A stretch of 64,000 nucleotides of DNA from Phycisphaeraceae bacterium (lineage in GTDB: Bacteria; Planctomycetota; Phycisphaerae; Phycisphaerales; Phycisphaeraceae). The notes beneath the pieces are model-generated. The model ran no database searches, was not told the origin of the DNA, and saw only the letters and a list, made by a program, of their open reading frames with translations. The stretch's first letter is position 1, and the number at the start of each line of letters is the position of its first letter. The stretch covers positions 1 through 64,000 of the forward strand of contig JAJDCU010000049.1 in NCBI GenBank assembly GCA_029260655.1, given 5' to 3'. This document shows, in pieces, positions 20,103-29,774 of the stretch. The position numbers and the translations under genes were made by a program.

Positions 20103-20930
20103 ATGACACACGGCCCACGGGTGATGCGGTGGCTATGCCTGGTGGTCTGCATGACCGCCGGCTGTCACCACGCCGGGACGGTCCCCCCGGGCTGGCGCGG
20201 CGAAGCGATCTCACTTGATACCCATGAGCAGGCCCGCCGAGGTCACCCGACGAGCTCACTTGACGCATTGAACACCGATCAGGGCAACGGCCATGACGCG
20301 CAGGGGCTGCTACAGGTCTTCATCTGCTACGGCCAGGTGCTGTCCAACCACGCTACGCTGCGGCTGAGCGCACCGGGCAAACAGACACTCATGTGGGACC
20401 CCGGCGGGACCTACGGCCAGGACGACCCGGTCTACGCCCGCCACAAGGACGTGCTGACACGCAGCGCCACAACCGTCAACGAATGGTGGATCTACCGGCG
20501 AGACCGGTGCCGGGAGCCGGTGATGGAGGTGTTTCAGTGGTCGCTAAGCCCTAAGCAGGCGCAGAGGCTCCACGCCCTGCTGCTGACCGGCGAAGACCCC
20601 GCCGACCCCGCGCAGACGTTCGACACAGACGGCTCGGGGCTCCAGTGTTCTAACAAGGTCAGCGCGTTCCTGATGTGCTTCGCAGACGGCCGGCCTGCGG
20701 TCCATGCCAGGATGTTCTGGCCTCACGAACTGGGCGAGCACCTGTGGAAGCAATCACCCGACCGCGTGTTGGTGTTCCGTAGCGAGGGGGAGAGCCAGGT
20801 ATACCTTCGTGACACGGGGTCAGCCGCTACTAAACAGCAGGACGATCCCGCCGACCGCCACGGCCGCGCCGGCGATGGCGCGCAGGCTGACTCGCTCACC
20901 GAGCACCGCGGCGATCGGCAGCACGAATAA
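20103..20930 (+). CDS. Hypothetical lipoprotein; last 37 codons overlap antisense the next gene
   Basis: Lipobox-like VVCMTAGC; stop lies inside 20820..21800(-). Confidence 0.5.
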   Translation: MTHGPRVMRWLCLVVCMTAGCHHAGTVPPGWRGEAISLDTHEQARRGHPTSSLDALNTDQGNGHDAQGLLQVFICYGQVLSNHATLRLSAPGKQTLMWDPGGTYGQDDPVYARHKDVLTRSATTVNEWWIYRRDRCREPVMEVFQWSLSPKQAQRLHALLLTGEDPADPAQTFDTDGSGLQCSNKVSAFLMCFADGRPAVHARMFWPHELGEHLWKQSPDRVLVFRSEGESQVYLRDTGSAATKQQDDPADRHGRAGDGAQADSLTEHRGDRQHE

Positions 20931-21800
20931 CGGGCTGGTGGATTGCAGCGTCTGCGCGATGCCCGCGTGGGTGTGGTCCAGCGCGACCTGTTGCAGCCAG
21001 ATCCCCAGGTAGGTCCCTGTCACGACCGCGACAAAAAACAGCGCCCAGCCGCGCCGCGTCATCGGCTTTTTGCGTGGCGCTGTGGTGCTCGCGTTTGGGT
21101 TTCGCCGTATCGCAAACGGCAATATCACCAGCACCGTCAAAGTCCCCGCGATCAGCCTTACCAGGGCCGTCATCTCGGCGCCGGCCTGCGTGTCCACCAT
21201 CGCCTTGCGCGAGATGACCGCACCCACCGCCTGCGTCAACGCGAAGAACACACCCAAGCCCACGCCCCACCAAAGCCGGCCCGGGGGCGCGTGACCACGC
21301 TGATCCGATCGTTCGGTGATGACCCACGCCACACCCGCGACCGTCAATCCGATCCCCGCACACGCGCCCAGGCTCATCGTCTCACCTAGAAATAAGAGCC
21401 CGATCACCGCCGCCAACGGCGGGCTGAGCGTCCCAAGCAGCAGCGCACGCCTTGAGCCTAAGTGCCAAAGCGCCGCGAAGAACGCCGTATCACCCAGGCC
21501 GATCCCCACCACGCCGCTGACCGCCAGCAGCACGACCACCCCCCCGCTCATCCCGCCCGGCGACCGACCGGCCAACACATACCCCGCCGTGACCGTCAGG
21601 CAGAGCAGCGCCACCGCGATCATCCCCTTGAACAGGTTCATCACCAACGGCGACAGCGACAGCCCGATCGGCCGGTTCATGACCGTGGACAACGCCCAAC
21701 AAAACGCCGCCGCCAACGCCGCGATTTCACCTGTATGTGCAATGATGCCTTGTATACTCCGCCTGTAGCCCGCTGTGACCGGCGGAGAATGTAACAGCAT
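20820..21800 (-). CDS. EamA/DMT-family transporter
   Basis: About ten hydrophobic segments in two repeats; ALAAAFCWALSTVMNRP, LLFLGETMSLGACAGIGLTVAG, LGERVSLRAIAGAAVAVGGIVLL. Confidence 0.88.
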   Translation of the reverse strand: MLLHSPPVTAGYRRSIQGIIAHTGEIAALAAAFCWALSTVMNRPIGLSLSPLVMNLFKGMIAVALLCLTVTAGYVLAGRSPGGMSGGVVVLLAVSGVVGIGLGDTAFFAALWHLGSRRALLLGTLSPPLAAVIGLLFLGETMSLGACAGIGLTVAGVAWVITERSDQRGHAPPGRLWWGVGLGVFFALTQAVGAVISRKAMVDTQAGAEMTALVRLIAGTLTVLVILPFAIRRNPNASTTAPRKKPMTRRGWALFFVAVVTGTYLGIWLQQVALDHTHAGIAQTLQSTSPLFVLPIAAVLGERVSLRAIAGAAVAVGGIVLLFSSG

Positions 21801-21821
21801 CGCGGGGCTGACGCATGAGCG

Positions 21822-22148
21822 TCACTCCCCCTCCCCCACATCCACATTATCCCAGTCGATGTCGCTCATGGCCTCGCGGAAGTCGTCGAGGGCCTGGCGT
21901 GCGCGGTTAAGGTCTTGACGCCAGACCATGACGCGCACCTCCCCGACGGTCTCGGCGCGGAAGCCGGCGGTCAGGCCGCCCTCGGCGACGGCGTCGATGC
22001 CGCGGTCTTTCAGGGCGCTGACGATCATGGCGGCCTGCGGCTCGTTGGGCGTCGAGGTCAGCGGTTCGAGGTGGTCGGGGCTCGGCGTCATAGCGAAGTC
22101 TCCGAGGACGGGCCGATGTAGCTCAAAATTATAGCGGACTGATCCCAT
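21822..22148 (-). CDS. DUF2007-like putative signal-transducing protein
   Basis: STPNEPQAAMIVSALKDRGIDAVAEGG...VRVMVWRQDLNRARQALDDF. Start may be 22091 (MTPSPD). Confidence 0.65.
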   Translation of the reverse strand: MGSVRYNFELHRPVLGDFAMTPSPDHLEPLTSTPNEPQAAMIVSALKDRGIDAVAEGGLTAGFRAETVGEVRVMVWRQDLNRARQALDDFREAMSDIDWDNVDVGEGE

Positions 22149-22247
22149 GGGGTTGACAACGCACCCTACAACAAGTGACGACGAGGCCGCTGGGCCTCGC
22201 CGTCTGAAAAAGACATCGTGTGAAGTGATGATTCAACCCGTCGTCAT

Positions 22248-22916
22248 TTAGCGCCGCCTGAGCATCGCCAGCGTGCCGAGGCTCAGGAGCACGAGCGATG
22301 TTGGCTCGGGGGTCGGATGCTCGAGGACGATGATGCCGCTTTCATCAACCACATTGCCGATGTCATCCACGCCGTCGCCCCAGATACGGTTGCCCGGTGT
22401 ACCTTCCCACAGCAGTTCCTTGTGGATATCCAGAACCGTGCCGCCCGTGGGATCGGTGGGGATCGGGTCGAAGTCGACCCACAGCATGGTCGGGGTCGAG
22501 AGGGGACTCACCGCTGACGGCCAGGGCACGCCGTTGAGCGTGATCAGCCCGAAGGGATCGGGGATGCTCCAGACCCAACCCGGGGTAACGATTTCTTCGT
22601 GCCAGTCAGCGACGGGCGGGCCGCCGATCAACGGGAAGTTCTCCCAGACCGGGATCGGGAAAGGCTGGAGCGCATCGAGGTGGATCGGGGCGCCTGTGAC
22701 ATCTTTGGGGCTATCAAAGGTTTTTTCCATCCCCGGGGCGCTGGGGTCGAAGATGATCGGCTGGGTGAGTTCCCAATGTATGTCAAGTGAGTTGAAGTCG
22801 ACCTGGATCGGGGCGGGCGCGCCCGCGCCGGACCCGGCGGCGAGTTGCGCCCACACGGGCGAGGCGGCAAGAAGCAGGACGGCGACGCAAGACGTGTGTC
22901 GGATGATGTGTTGCAT
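22248..22916 (-). CDS. PEP-CTERM protein, hypothetical
   Basis: Signal peptide MQHIIRHTSCVAVLLLAASPVWAQ; C-terminal PTPEPTSLVLLSLGTLAMLRRR. Confidence 0.85.
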   Translation of the reverse strand: MQHIIRHTSCVAVLLLAASPVWAQLAAGSGAGAPAPIQVDFNSLDIHWELTQPIIFDPSAPGMEKTFDSPKDVTGAPIHLDALQPFPIPVWENFPLIGGPPVADWHEEIVTPGWVWSIPDPFGLITLNGVPWPSAVSPLSTPTMLWVDFDPIPTDPTGGTVLDIHKELLWEGTPGNRIWGDGVDDIGNVVDESGIIVLEHPTPEPTSLVLLSLGTLAMLRRR

Positions 22917-22993
22917 GGTGTTTCCTTTAGTCTGAAGGATCAACAGATGTTCTGGGCGCGCTTCGGCACCCACTCAACACAAAGAATGTGATC

Positions 22994-23037
22994 TGACATG
23001 GGTAAGCCGGCGATATGCCTTGCCGACTTAGCTGTCA
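22994..23037 (-). promoter_or_regulatory. Structured 5' leader candidate upstream of PEP-CTERM gene
   Basis: Minus strand TGACA-GC-TAAGTCGGC-aaggcatatc-GCCGGCTTA-CCCA-TGTCA: 9-bp stem with one G-T wobble plus 5-bp outer stem. Confidence 0.4.
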
Positions 23038-23456
23038 TGAGTTGCCCGCCCGGGTGTCACGTCATTTTCACCTCCCGCCCACGGCCGGTCCCCGGAACCC
23101 TCTGAAGACCTTTGCTGGCCTTCCCCAAGGCTCACACAGCAACGGGCGCAACCGCCTCGCACCTGGTTACTGTTCATCGTTGTATGAAAACACCGTTGAC
23201 CGGAAAAATGCCTTCTTGATCCCACTTCGGCCAGACATGCGTCACCCCCTATCTCACGTCAGACTACCGATCCTCCCACGGATAAACAAGTGTTTTTTTG
23301 CCTCTTTTGGGGCAGAATCCCGGTGTCGTGGTGTTAAAGGACAAGCCAAGGATCTTGTGATCCAGACGTAAGCGGTTGTGCTCTGCGGACATAGCTCGGC
23401 AAGGATTTCCGGCGGGGCCCGGGTGGGTCGGCGGTCGTGTCCCTGTAATAAGCGGT

Positions 23457-24113
23457 ATGATTTCAACCGATATAAACCCCATGGGTACTTACGCGCACAA
23501 TTCACGAAGCCCCCTTGGGGACAGCGAGCAGACTGCCGCCGGGCAGGGCCCGCTCTCGGCGGAACACTACGAGCAGTTGCGCAGCGCCAAGTCGCGCAGG
23601 CGCAAGATCGACCGGACGATCGCGGTCGCGGGCTTTAACGGCTGGAGCATCGGCATCTTCGCGGCGCTGTCCGCGCTGTTCCTGCCTTTGTCGTTCAGCC
23701 TGCTGGGCCTGCTGATCACCCTGGGGCTGGGCGCGGTGGCGTACCACGAGTTCAAGGGACGACGGCTACTGCGGGCGCTGGACTTAACCGGCCCGCGGCT
23801 GCTTGGGTTTAACCAGATCGGTTTCGGGGCGCTGATCGTGGCGTACTGCGTGTGGACCCTGATCGCTGAGTTTGCCGGGCCCGGCGCGTACGCGCAGACG
23901 ATCGAGCAGAACCCCGAGCTGGCGCAGGTCTTGGGGCCGACCGAAGGGCTGTACCGGTTGGTTGTGGTGCTGGTCTACGGCACGGTGATTGCGCTGACGA
24001 TCCCGTACCAGGCGTTTATGGCCTGGTACTACTTCAGCCGGGGCAAGCACCTGGAAACGTATATCAGCCAGACCCCCGCCTGGGTCACAGACGTGGAGCG
24101 GGCGGCGGCGTGA
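23457..24113 (+). CDS. Hypothetical membrane protein
   Basis: Four hydrophobic segments; start approximate (23457 or 23481). Confidence 0.6.
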   Translation: MISTDINPMGTYAHNSRSPLGDSEQTAAGQGPLSAEHYEQLRSAKSRRRKIDRTIAVAGFNGWSIGIFAALSALFLPLSFSLLGLLITLGLGAVAYHEFKGRRLLRALDLTGPRLLGFNQIGFGALIVAYCVWTLIAEFAGPGAYAQTIEQNPELAQVLGPTEGLYRLVVVLVYGTVIALTIPYQAFMAWYYFSRGKHLETYISQTPAWVTDVERAAA

Positions 24114-24175
24114 AGTGTGCGGGGAAGAATCGAAGTAGGTATAAGAATGGTTATCGTGTGACGAGGGTGAGATCG

Positions 24176-24421
24176 ATGGGTGTATGCCGAACATGTGCCG
24201 GTGCCTTGCGGGGAACGACGGGACTCGCCTGGTCGATGCTGGGCGTGCACGTCCTTTCGCAGGGCGCGGTCAAGCAGCGGCTGGAGATATGCCGGGGGTG
24301 CCCGGAGGCGGTGGTGTGTCAGCACAACGCCCATCAGGTGTGCCGATGTAACGCCTGCGGTTGCTGGCTCAAGCACAAGACCCGCCTGCGCCGCGAGACA
24401 TGCCCCAAGGGGAAATGGTAA
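24176..24421 (+). CDS. Small Cys-rich putative zinc-binding protein
   Basis: CRTC, RLEICRGCPEAVVC, CRCNACGCWLKHKTRLRRETCPKGKW. Confidence 0.6.
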   Translation: MGVCRTCAGALRGTTGLAWSMLGVHVLSQGAVKQRLEICRGCPEAVVCQHNAHQVCRCNACGCWLKHKTRLRRETCPKGKW

Positions 24422-24624
24422 CGGGCTCAGGGAAAACCCCCAGGCATGCGGTGATGGAGCCGGCTATGCCATAGCCCAAAGTAAGATCCAGGAATAAGTC
24501 TCCCCTATCCGATTTATGCGGTGGTTAATAATTGAACGCAACTGAACAAACAACCGATGGGTTACCCAGTTCATCCATCCATTCCCATACGATCAGGACT
24601 TGATTCTCTCAGGGAGCACGACCG

Positions 24625-25248
24625 ATGCCGAGCAAGGGATCCAGTGTATTTATCCAGTTTCCAGGCAAGACCAAGCGGCGCACGCTGCACCCGACGACGG
24701 TGACCGAGACGGCAGGGTCTAATAACCTGACGGTCCAGCCGGACGATCCGGACCTGGCTCTTGAGGCGGGGCTTGAGATCCTGATTTATTTTGAGCACCA
24801 GCGTCAATTCATGCAGCAGCCGGCCCGTGTGGATGCGCTTTTGGAAGGCGAATCCGGGCCGCTGATCGGGCTGCAAACGATGGGCGAACCGGTCTCCGCC
24901 GAGAGCCGGCAGTGCTACCGTGTGCGGACCACGATCACCAACATAACGGCAACATTTGACGGCGAAGACGATTGCCCGCTGTTGGATGTGAGCGTCACCG
25001 GCTTCGCGGTCAGTTCGCCCAACCAATACACGATCGGCCAGGTCCTGGACGCCCAGTTGCATTACGAAAGCAAGCGCTACACCGGGCAGGCGAGCATCCA
25101 GAGCGTGTGCGAATTGCCCGACGGCCGGTACCGCTACGGGGTCAACTGTGTGAAATCCAAGGCGGCCGATTCGCTTTCCAAGGGCGTGCAAGACATCAGC
25201 ATGTCCGTTCAACGTCAGCAGCTGAACCGTCTGGCGGGCGGCGCTTAA
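24625..25248 (+). CDS. PilZ-domain-like protein
   Basis: RxxxR in SRQCYRVR and DxSxxG in DVSVTGF with PilZ spacing; weak elsewhere. Confidence 0.6.
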   Translation: MPSKGSSVFIQFPGKTKRRTLHPTTVTETAGSNNLTVQPDDPDLALEAGLEILIYFEHQRQFMQQPARVDALLEGESGPLIGLQTMGEPVSAESRQCYRVRTTITNITATFDGEDDCPLLDVSVTGFAVSSPNQYTIGQVLDAQLHYESKRYTGQASIQSVCELPDGRYRYGVNCVKSKAADSLSKGVQDISMSVQRQQLNRLAGGA

Positions 25249-25403
25249 ACCCCCTGTAGGCCGCAAACCCGTTGTGGGTGCGTCGGGTCGGGTTATCGGC
25301 CCGCGGAGGCTTCACTAAAGTCTTGAAGTAGCCGATCAATCTCAATACGAAGACGGTTTCACGATCCCGGTCAGGGCCCGGATCCTCTCTGGATAGCCTT
25401 GGT

Positions 25404-26042
25404 TTGCGCGCCACACGAATGGATGAGATCAACCTCCTCTACGTTGACAAGAGCAAGATCGCTCAGAAGCTGCTGGCCAAGGGCCTGGAGCAGATCGCCA
25501 ATGTCACCCCGGCGTCGTCACTGGCCGAGGCCCGCGAGGTGATCTGGCGTAGGCCATTCAACTTCTTCATCCTGGATTACGAGCTGCCCGATGGCGACGG
25601 GCTGGCGCTCGCCGAGGAACTTCGCGGCGACCCGGAGCATGCCAAGACACCGATCATCCTGTACACGGCCTCGTTGAATAACGAGCTGGAGTACCGGGCC
25701 ATGCAGGCAGGCATCAATGAGGGGCTGGCCAAACCGATCGACATGCTCGAGATGATGCAGCACGTCGTGAAGCAGGTCGAGGTCCCGAGCATCAAGCAGG
25801 TCAGACGGGTACTGCTGCAACTGTCCTGCTTCAGTTGGAACGCGGACGGCAAACACTTCGAGTATTCCCCTGACCTGGGCCTGCTGCTAAGCGGTGAAAA
25901 CAAGCAGATGATCCGAGAGCAGATGCACGCGGCGCTGGAGGAGCAGATCCTTGCCAAAGATGATCCAAGCCGATACCCCGCCGAGATTGAGGTCTACAAG
26001 CATGTGCTGCGTCTGCCACAGGCTCAGGATGACGCGGCGTAA
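25404..26042 (+). CDS. Response regulator receiver protein without recognised output domain
   Basis: LLYVDKSKIAQKLL, FFILDYELPDGDGLALAEELR, PIILYTASLNN, GLAKPID. Confidence 0.85.
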   Translation: MRATRMDEINLLYVDKSKIAQKLLAKGLEQIANVTPASSLAEAREVIWRRPFNFFILDYELPDGDGLALAEELRGDPEHAKTPIILYTASLNNELEYRAMQAGINEGLAKPIDMLEMMQHVVKQVEVPSIKQVRRVLLQLSCFSWNADGKHFEYSPDLGLLLSGENKQMIREQMHAALEEQILAKDDPSRYPAEIEVYKHVLRLPQAQDDAA

Positions 26043-26077
26043 GAATTCACCCTGTCTTGGCCGATGGGCTCTTGCAA

Positions 26078-26866
26078 TCAATCCCGACGATCTTTCTTGA
26101 GCTGTTGGCGTTGCAGCCACACCGACAGGTGTTGGATCTCGTTTTCGACCTGCCGCTGGATCGACGGGTTGTCGAACTCAAACCTCATCCCCATGTAGAT
26201 ATCGCCGCTGTCGAGCTTGTGGACGTGGACGACTCGGCTACGTTGCTCAAGCGGCTTATCCAGCGTCGGGAGATCAGCGTAGATCCGGCACACCACCTCG
26301 GTCGTCAGCGCTGAACGCCACGGGGCATCCACCAGCAGCGCCAAGCCCACCCCCCCGCTGCTGATGTTCACCAGCCGGGCCTTGTGCTGGGTTTCCAGGT
26401 CAACCCCCGCCGCCCGGGCGCGCTCGGCCGTCGGCTCGTCCAGGCTGTCCAGCGACAACCGCACCGGCTCCAACGCTAAGCTCGCGCCGACCGGCGCCCG
26501 ATAGAAATCACGCAGTTGACCGGAGAAGACCTTGGTCGGCGTCGTCAGCGACAACGCATCGACCCGCATCTTCTGGTTCAGCGCATACTTGAGCTGAGCG
26601 GCGACCTTGCAACGGCCTACCAGGCGAAGATCCTGACCCACCGCCAGCAGGTCTACCTGTGTCCCCGGGCGAAGCCGAACGCCCATGTCCAGGTAGCGAG
26701 GCTCCTCGACGACCGTCACGCCGTCCTTGCCCAGCGCCAAAACGCGCGTGCGGCCGAACCGACCGCCTTGCTCAACAGGCGCTGACGAGAGGCTGACGCG
26801 CACAGACCCGTTCTGCGCAGCCAGCGCTTTGACGATATCCAACCAGCTCTGGGGGTCAATAGCCAT
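26078..26866 (-). CDS. PilZ-domain protein (YcgR-like architecture)
   Basis: KARLVNISSGGVGLAL...GMRFEFDNPSIQRQVENEIQHLSVWLQRQQLKKDRR. Confidence 0.7.
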   Translation of the reverse strand: MAIDPQSWLDIVKALAAQNGSVRVSLSSAPVEQGGRFGRTRVLALGKDGVTVVEEPRYLDMGVRLRPGTQVDLLAVGQDLRLVGRCKVAAQLKYALNQKMRVDALSLTTPTKVFSGQLRDFYRAPVGASLALEPVRLSLDSLDEPTAERARAAGVDLETQHKARLVNISSGGVGLALLVDAPWRSALTTEVVCRIYADLPTLDKPLEQRSRVVHVHKLDSGDIYMGMRFEFDNPSIQRQVENEIQHLSVWLQRQQLKKDRRD

Positions 26867-27288
26867 GACGGTTCGTTCGGAGCCTGCGCGGGTATTGCCG
26901 ATACTTGAAAGCCACTCCACTCACACCCTGTTATTCGATCACAATCATAGAAATAGTATGCTCACGCTCCCAGAGCCACAACCTGCCCTCGCCGGCCTCG
27001 GTGCTACACTTGGCCCGCTGTGCGATATCGGCCATGCACCTGAAACCTGCTATGAAATAACACCGAAAGGTCAGTTGCCACGGTCGACACAGATGAGCAC
27101 GGACCCGAAAAACCGATTCCAGCGTGAAACACCCAGCCGTGTCGATCCGTGTACATCTGTGATAGAACCACGCTTTCGATTGCGGATTTACGCTAAGGGG
27201 AACAGCCCTGCCTGGTAAACAATCAACCCGTACCGGGCGCAGGAGGCGCCTGCTCACGCCGGCGCGTAGACGCCGGATCAGCAGGCGG

Positions 27289-27597
27289 TTGGCCTGGGCG
27301 GTGACGGCCTTGCAGGGCGCTGTGCTGCTGACACTGGCCGTCACTCCCACGGACCCACCTGCGCGGATGCCCCTGTTCGAGCTTCTGTGGGCGCGTGCCC
27401 ACAAGCCCAGCTTCTATCCGCTGGTCGCGCTGCTGATCGGCGGGCCGGCGCTGACCTGGCTCGCCTGGCAAACCCCCGGCCGACACCGCTGGGCGCTTAC
27501 GGTGGTCTGGGCGCTATTCCTCACGGTACTGATCGGCTTCTTCAACGATCGCGCCGCGGTGATGCTCCGCGTGCTGTGGTGGCAGGTGAGCCAGTAG
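27289..27597 (+). CDS. Small hypothetical membrane protein
   Basis: Three hydrophobic segments; frame is open upstream so true start uncertain. Confidence 0.45.
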   Translation: MAWAVTALQGAVLLTLAVTPTDPPARMPLFELLWARAHKPSFYPLVALLIGGPALTWLAWQTPGRHRWALTVVWALFLTVLIGFFNDRAAVMLRVLWWQVSQ

Positions 27598-27754
27598 GCC
27601 GTGTCTGAAAAAATCCTGCTGGCCTGTTTAGCGTGTGATCGAAAATCGCCGTTCTCGGTCCCTTGGGTCAACACGCGGATCTGCGATCCGCCGCTAAACG
27701 TCAACACCTCGATTCGTTTTACTTACAGGACACCACCCCGCCGGTACTCCGCCG

Positions 27755-28960
27755 CTATGCGAACTTGGGCTCTGCGTCTTGATCGTCGATCTGCGGGAAC
27801 AGGTGGATGTCGCCTCGCAACATCATCACCGCACCGACCAGCGCGTAGGCGATCAGGTACAGGCGGATCAAGACCAGCATGCTCACCAGTTGGTTGGCGG
27901 TCGCCAGCCCCGGCGTGAGGAGCATCGCGACCGCCAGCGCTTCCATGACCCCAAGCCCCTGATATGTCAGCGGGACCGACCCGGCCAAGAAAATCACGGG
28001 CAGCACGGTCAGCATCAGCCCAAGGTCCAGCCCCATCCCCAGCGCCCGCCCGGCCAACGCCGCCGCCAACGCCTGGCAGAAATGCACCGGCAGACTCACC
28101 AACACGCAAGCCAGGATCACACGCTTGTGATCGCGGTACGCTAGCGCCGCATCGTCGATCCGCACAAGGATGTGGCCGGGCCCCAGCCGACCGATCAGGC
28201 GGTCAAGGCCAAGCCCACGGCGGACACGCCTGGAAAAATAAATCAGCGGGCCGACCACCGCACCGACAAACCCAAGCCAGATCAGCGCCGTGACGATCTG
28301 CACCAGCCTGAGGGTGTCCCCGTCAAGCCCACCCCGGTAGAGCATCACCGCCCCGGCGATCCCGGCGAGCAGGATCAACCCCAGCAGCCCCGCCACCCGG
28401 TCGAAGATCACGCTCATCACCGCGACCCCCCGCGCGCCGCTGCCCTTGGCGGCGTAGTAGGCCTTGACCACGTCCCCCCCGGTCATCCCAGGCATACAGA
28501 AATTGAAAAACAAACCCACCATCGTCAGACGCATCGCACGGGCAAACGGCACGTCCATCCCCCGGCAGCGCATCAACAGCCACCAACGAAACGCCTGGAC
28601 CGGGAACACCGGCAGGATCAGCAACAGCCCCACCAGCAGGAGCGACACGTCCGCGCCGCACATCGTCGTGACGATCCCGGGCTTGAACCGAAGGTCCTTG
28701 GCGGTCACCCCCAACTCGGACCGGCGGATCGATATAACCGTTTCGTCGCCGGGCCGGTGTGTCAGCAGCGCGCCTTCGGCTCCACCCGGGTCCTTTGCCT
28801 GGACGATCAGCACCTCTTTGGCGCCGGCCACCTGACCATCGGGGTAGGTGTACCCGGCCGGGACCGCGATCTGGTCCGACCAGGTCAGCGTCCAGACGAT
28901 ATACCCGATCCCCGCCGCGGCCAGGGTCAGCTTCAGTACCAGCGACAGCATCTTCTTCAT
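27755..28960 (-). CDS. Lysylphosphatidylglycerol synthase-like (UPF0104/flippase-like) membrane protein
   Basis: RWWLLMRCRGMDVPFARAMRLTMVGLFFNFCMPGMTGGDVVKAYYAAK; SVPLTYQGLGVMEALAVAMLL. Start at MKKMLSLVLKL. Confidence 0.85.
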   Translation of the reverse strand: MKKMLSLVLKLTLAAAGIGYIVWTLTWSDQIAVPAGYTYPDGQVAGAKEVLIVQAKDPGGAEGALLTHRPGDETVISIRRSELGVTAKDLRFKPGIVTTMCGADVSLLLVGLLLILPVFPVQAFRWWLLMRCRGMDVPFARAMRLTMVGLFFNFCMPGMTGGDVVKAYYAAKGSGARGVAVMSVIFDRVAGLLGLILLAGIAGAVMLYRGGLDGDTLRLVQIVTALIWLGFVGAVVGPLIYFSRRVRRGLGLDRLIGRLGPGHILVRIDDAALAYRDHKRVILACVLVSLPVHFCQALAAALAGRALGMGLDLGLMLTVLPVIFLAGSVPLTYQGLGVMEALAVAMLLTPGLATANQLVSMLVLIRLYLIAYALVGAVMMLRGDIHLFPQIDDQDAEPKFA

Positions 28961-29092
28961 AACGCCAGCCTGTCCGTGCTTTACCCGGGATCCCCCAGGC
29001 CATCCTCCATAACCGACGTAGCCTATATCGGCACCGGGCCGGTGTGTGCGCCAGCACCGGCTAAACGGGGTCAACTGCGTTATGCTCTGGCC

Positions 29093-29674
29093 ATGTCCAC
29101 CTTCGACCCAAACCTCGAACCGCCGGGCGACTGGCAGATGCCCGTTAGCCCCCCGCCCTCGGGCCCCACAGATGCCGCCAACATAGCGGCGATCTACGTC
29201 TGGATTTCCGCCGGGATCGGGCTTGTGATGTCCTGCTGCTGCCTGGGTCTCACGGCCGGGCTCATGCTCGTCCCACCCGAGACATTACTCAAGGAACTGC
29301 CACCTCAGATGCCCGTCGACGAGGTCCGGTCGATACTCCCGGTGATAGCGGTCGTCTCGGCCATCATCGGCGTCGGGCTGTTGCTGATCCCGTCGCTGGT
29401 GCTCGCGGTGCTTGGGTTTAAGGTCCGCTCCGCCAGCCGGGGCGCGTGCATCACCGCGATAATCCTGATCGGGCTACAGACCGTGATGATCGGGCTGTGG
29501 CTTGTGTCCGCGTTGATGGGGATACTCACCACCGGCATGACACCCGGGGCGATCATCCCGATCCTATTGTCCGGCGGATACCTGGGCCTGCTTATCTGGA
29601 CGCTCGCAAAGCTGCGGGCGGTGCTTGCGGTGGCGGCGGATCAACCCCACCAGCCCGGGCCGTGGGGCCGGTGA
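29093..29674 (+). CDS. Hypothetical membrane protein
   Basis: MSTFDPNLEPPGDWQMPVSPPPSG then four TM segments. Upstream part of ORF 28172..29674 is antisense. Confidence 0.6.
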   Translation: MSTFDPNLEPPGDWQMPVSPPPSGPTDAANIAAIYVWISAGIGLVMSCCCLGLTAGLMLVPPETLLKELPPQMPVDEVRSILPVIAVVSAIIGVGLLLIPSLVLAVLGFKVRSASRGACITAIILIGLQTVMIGLWLVSALMGILTTGMTPGAIIPILLSGGYLGLLIWTLAKLRAVLAVAADQPHQPGPWGR

Positions 29675-29774
29675 GGCCCATCCGTAACGCCCAATAGATG
29701 TAGGAATCACTAAGACGCCATCGCCCGGGCCATCGGCTACAATCCAACATCACACACACACCGGGAAATACTTC

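Noticed and set aside
24480-24624. c-di-GMP riboswitch ahead of the PilZ-like gene
   Set aside because: No GEMM-type conserved segments recognised in the leader.
27675-27691. GCGGATC-TGC-GATCCGC hairpin as terminator
   Set aside because: Perfect 7-bp stem but no T-tract on either strand; could be chance in GC-rich DNA.
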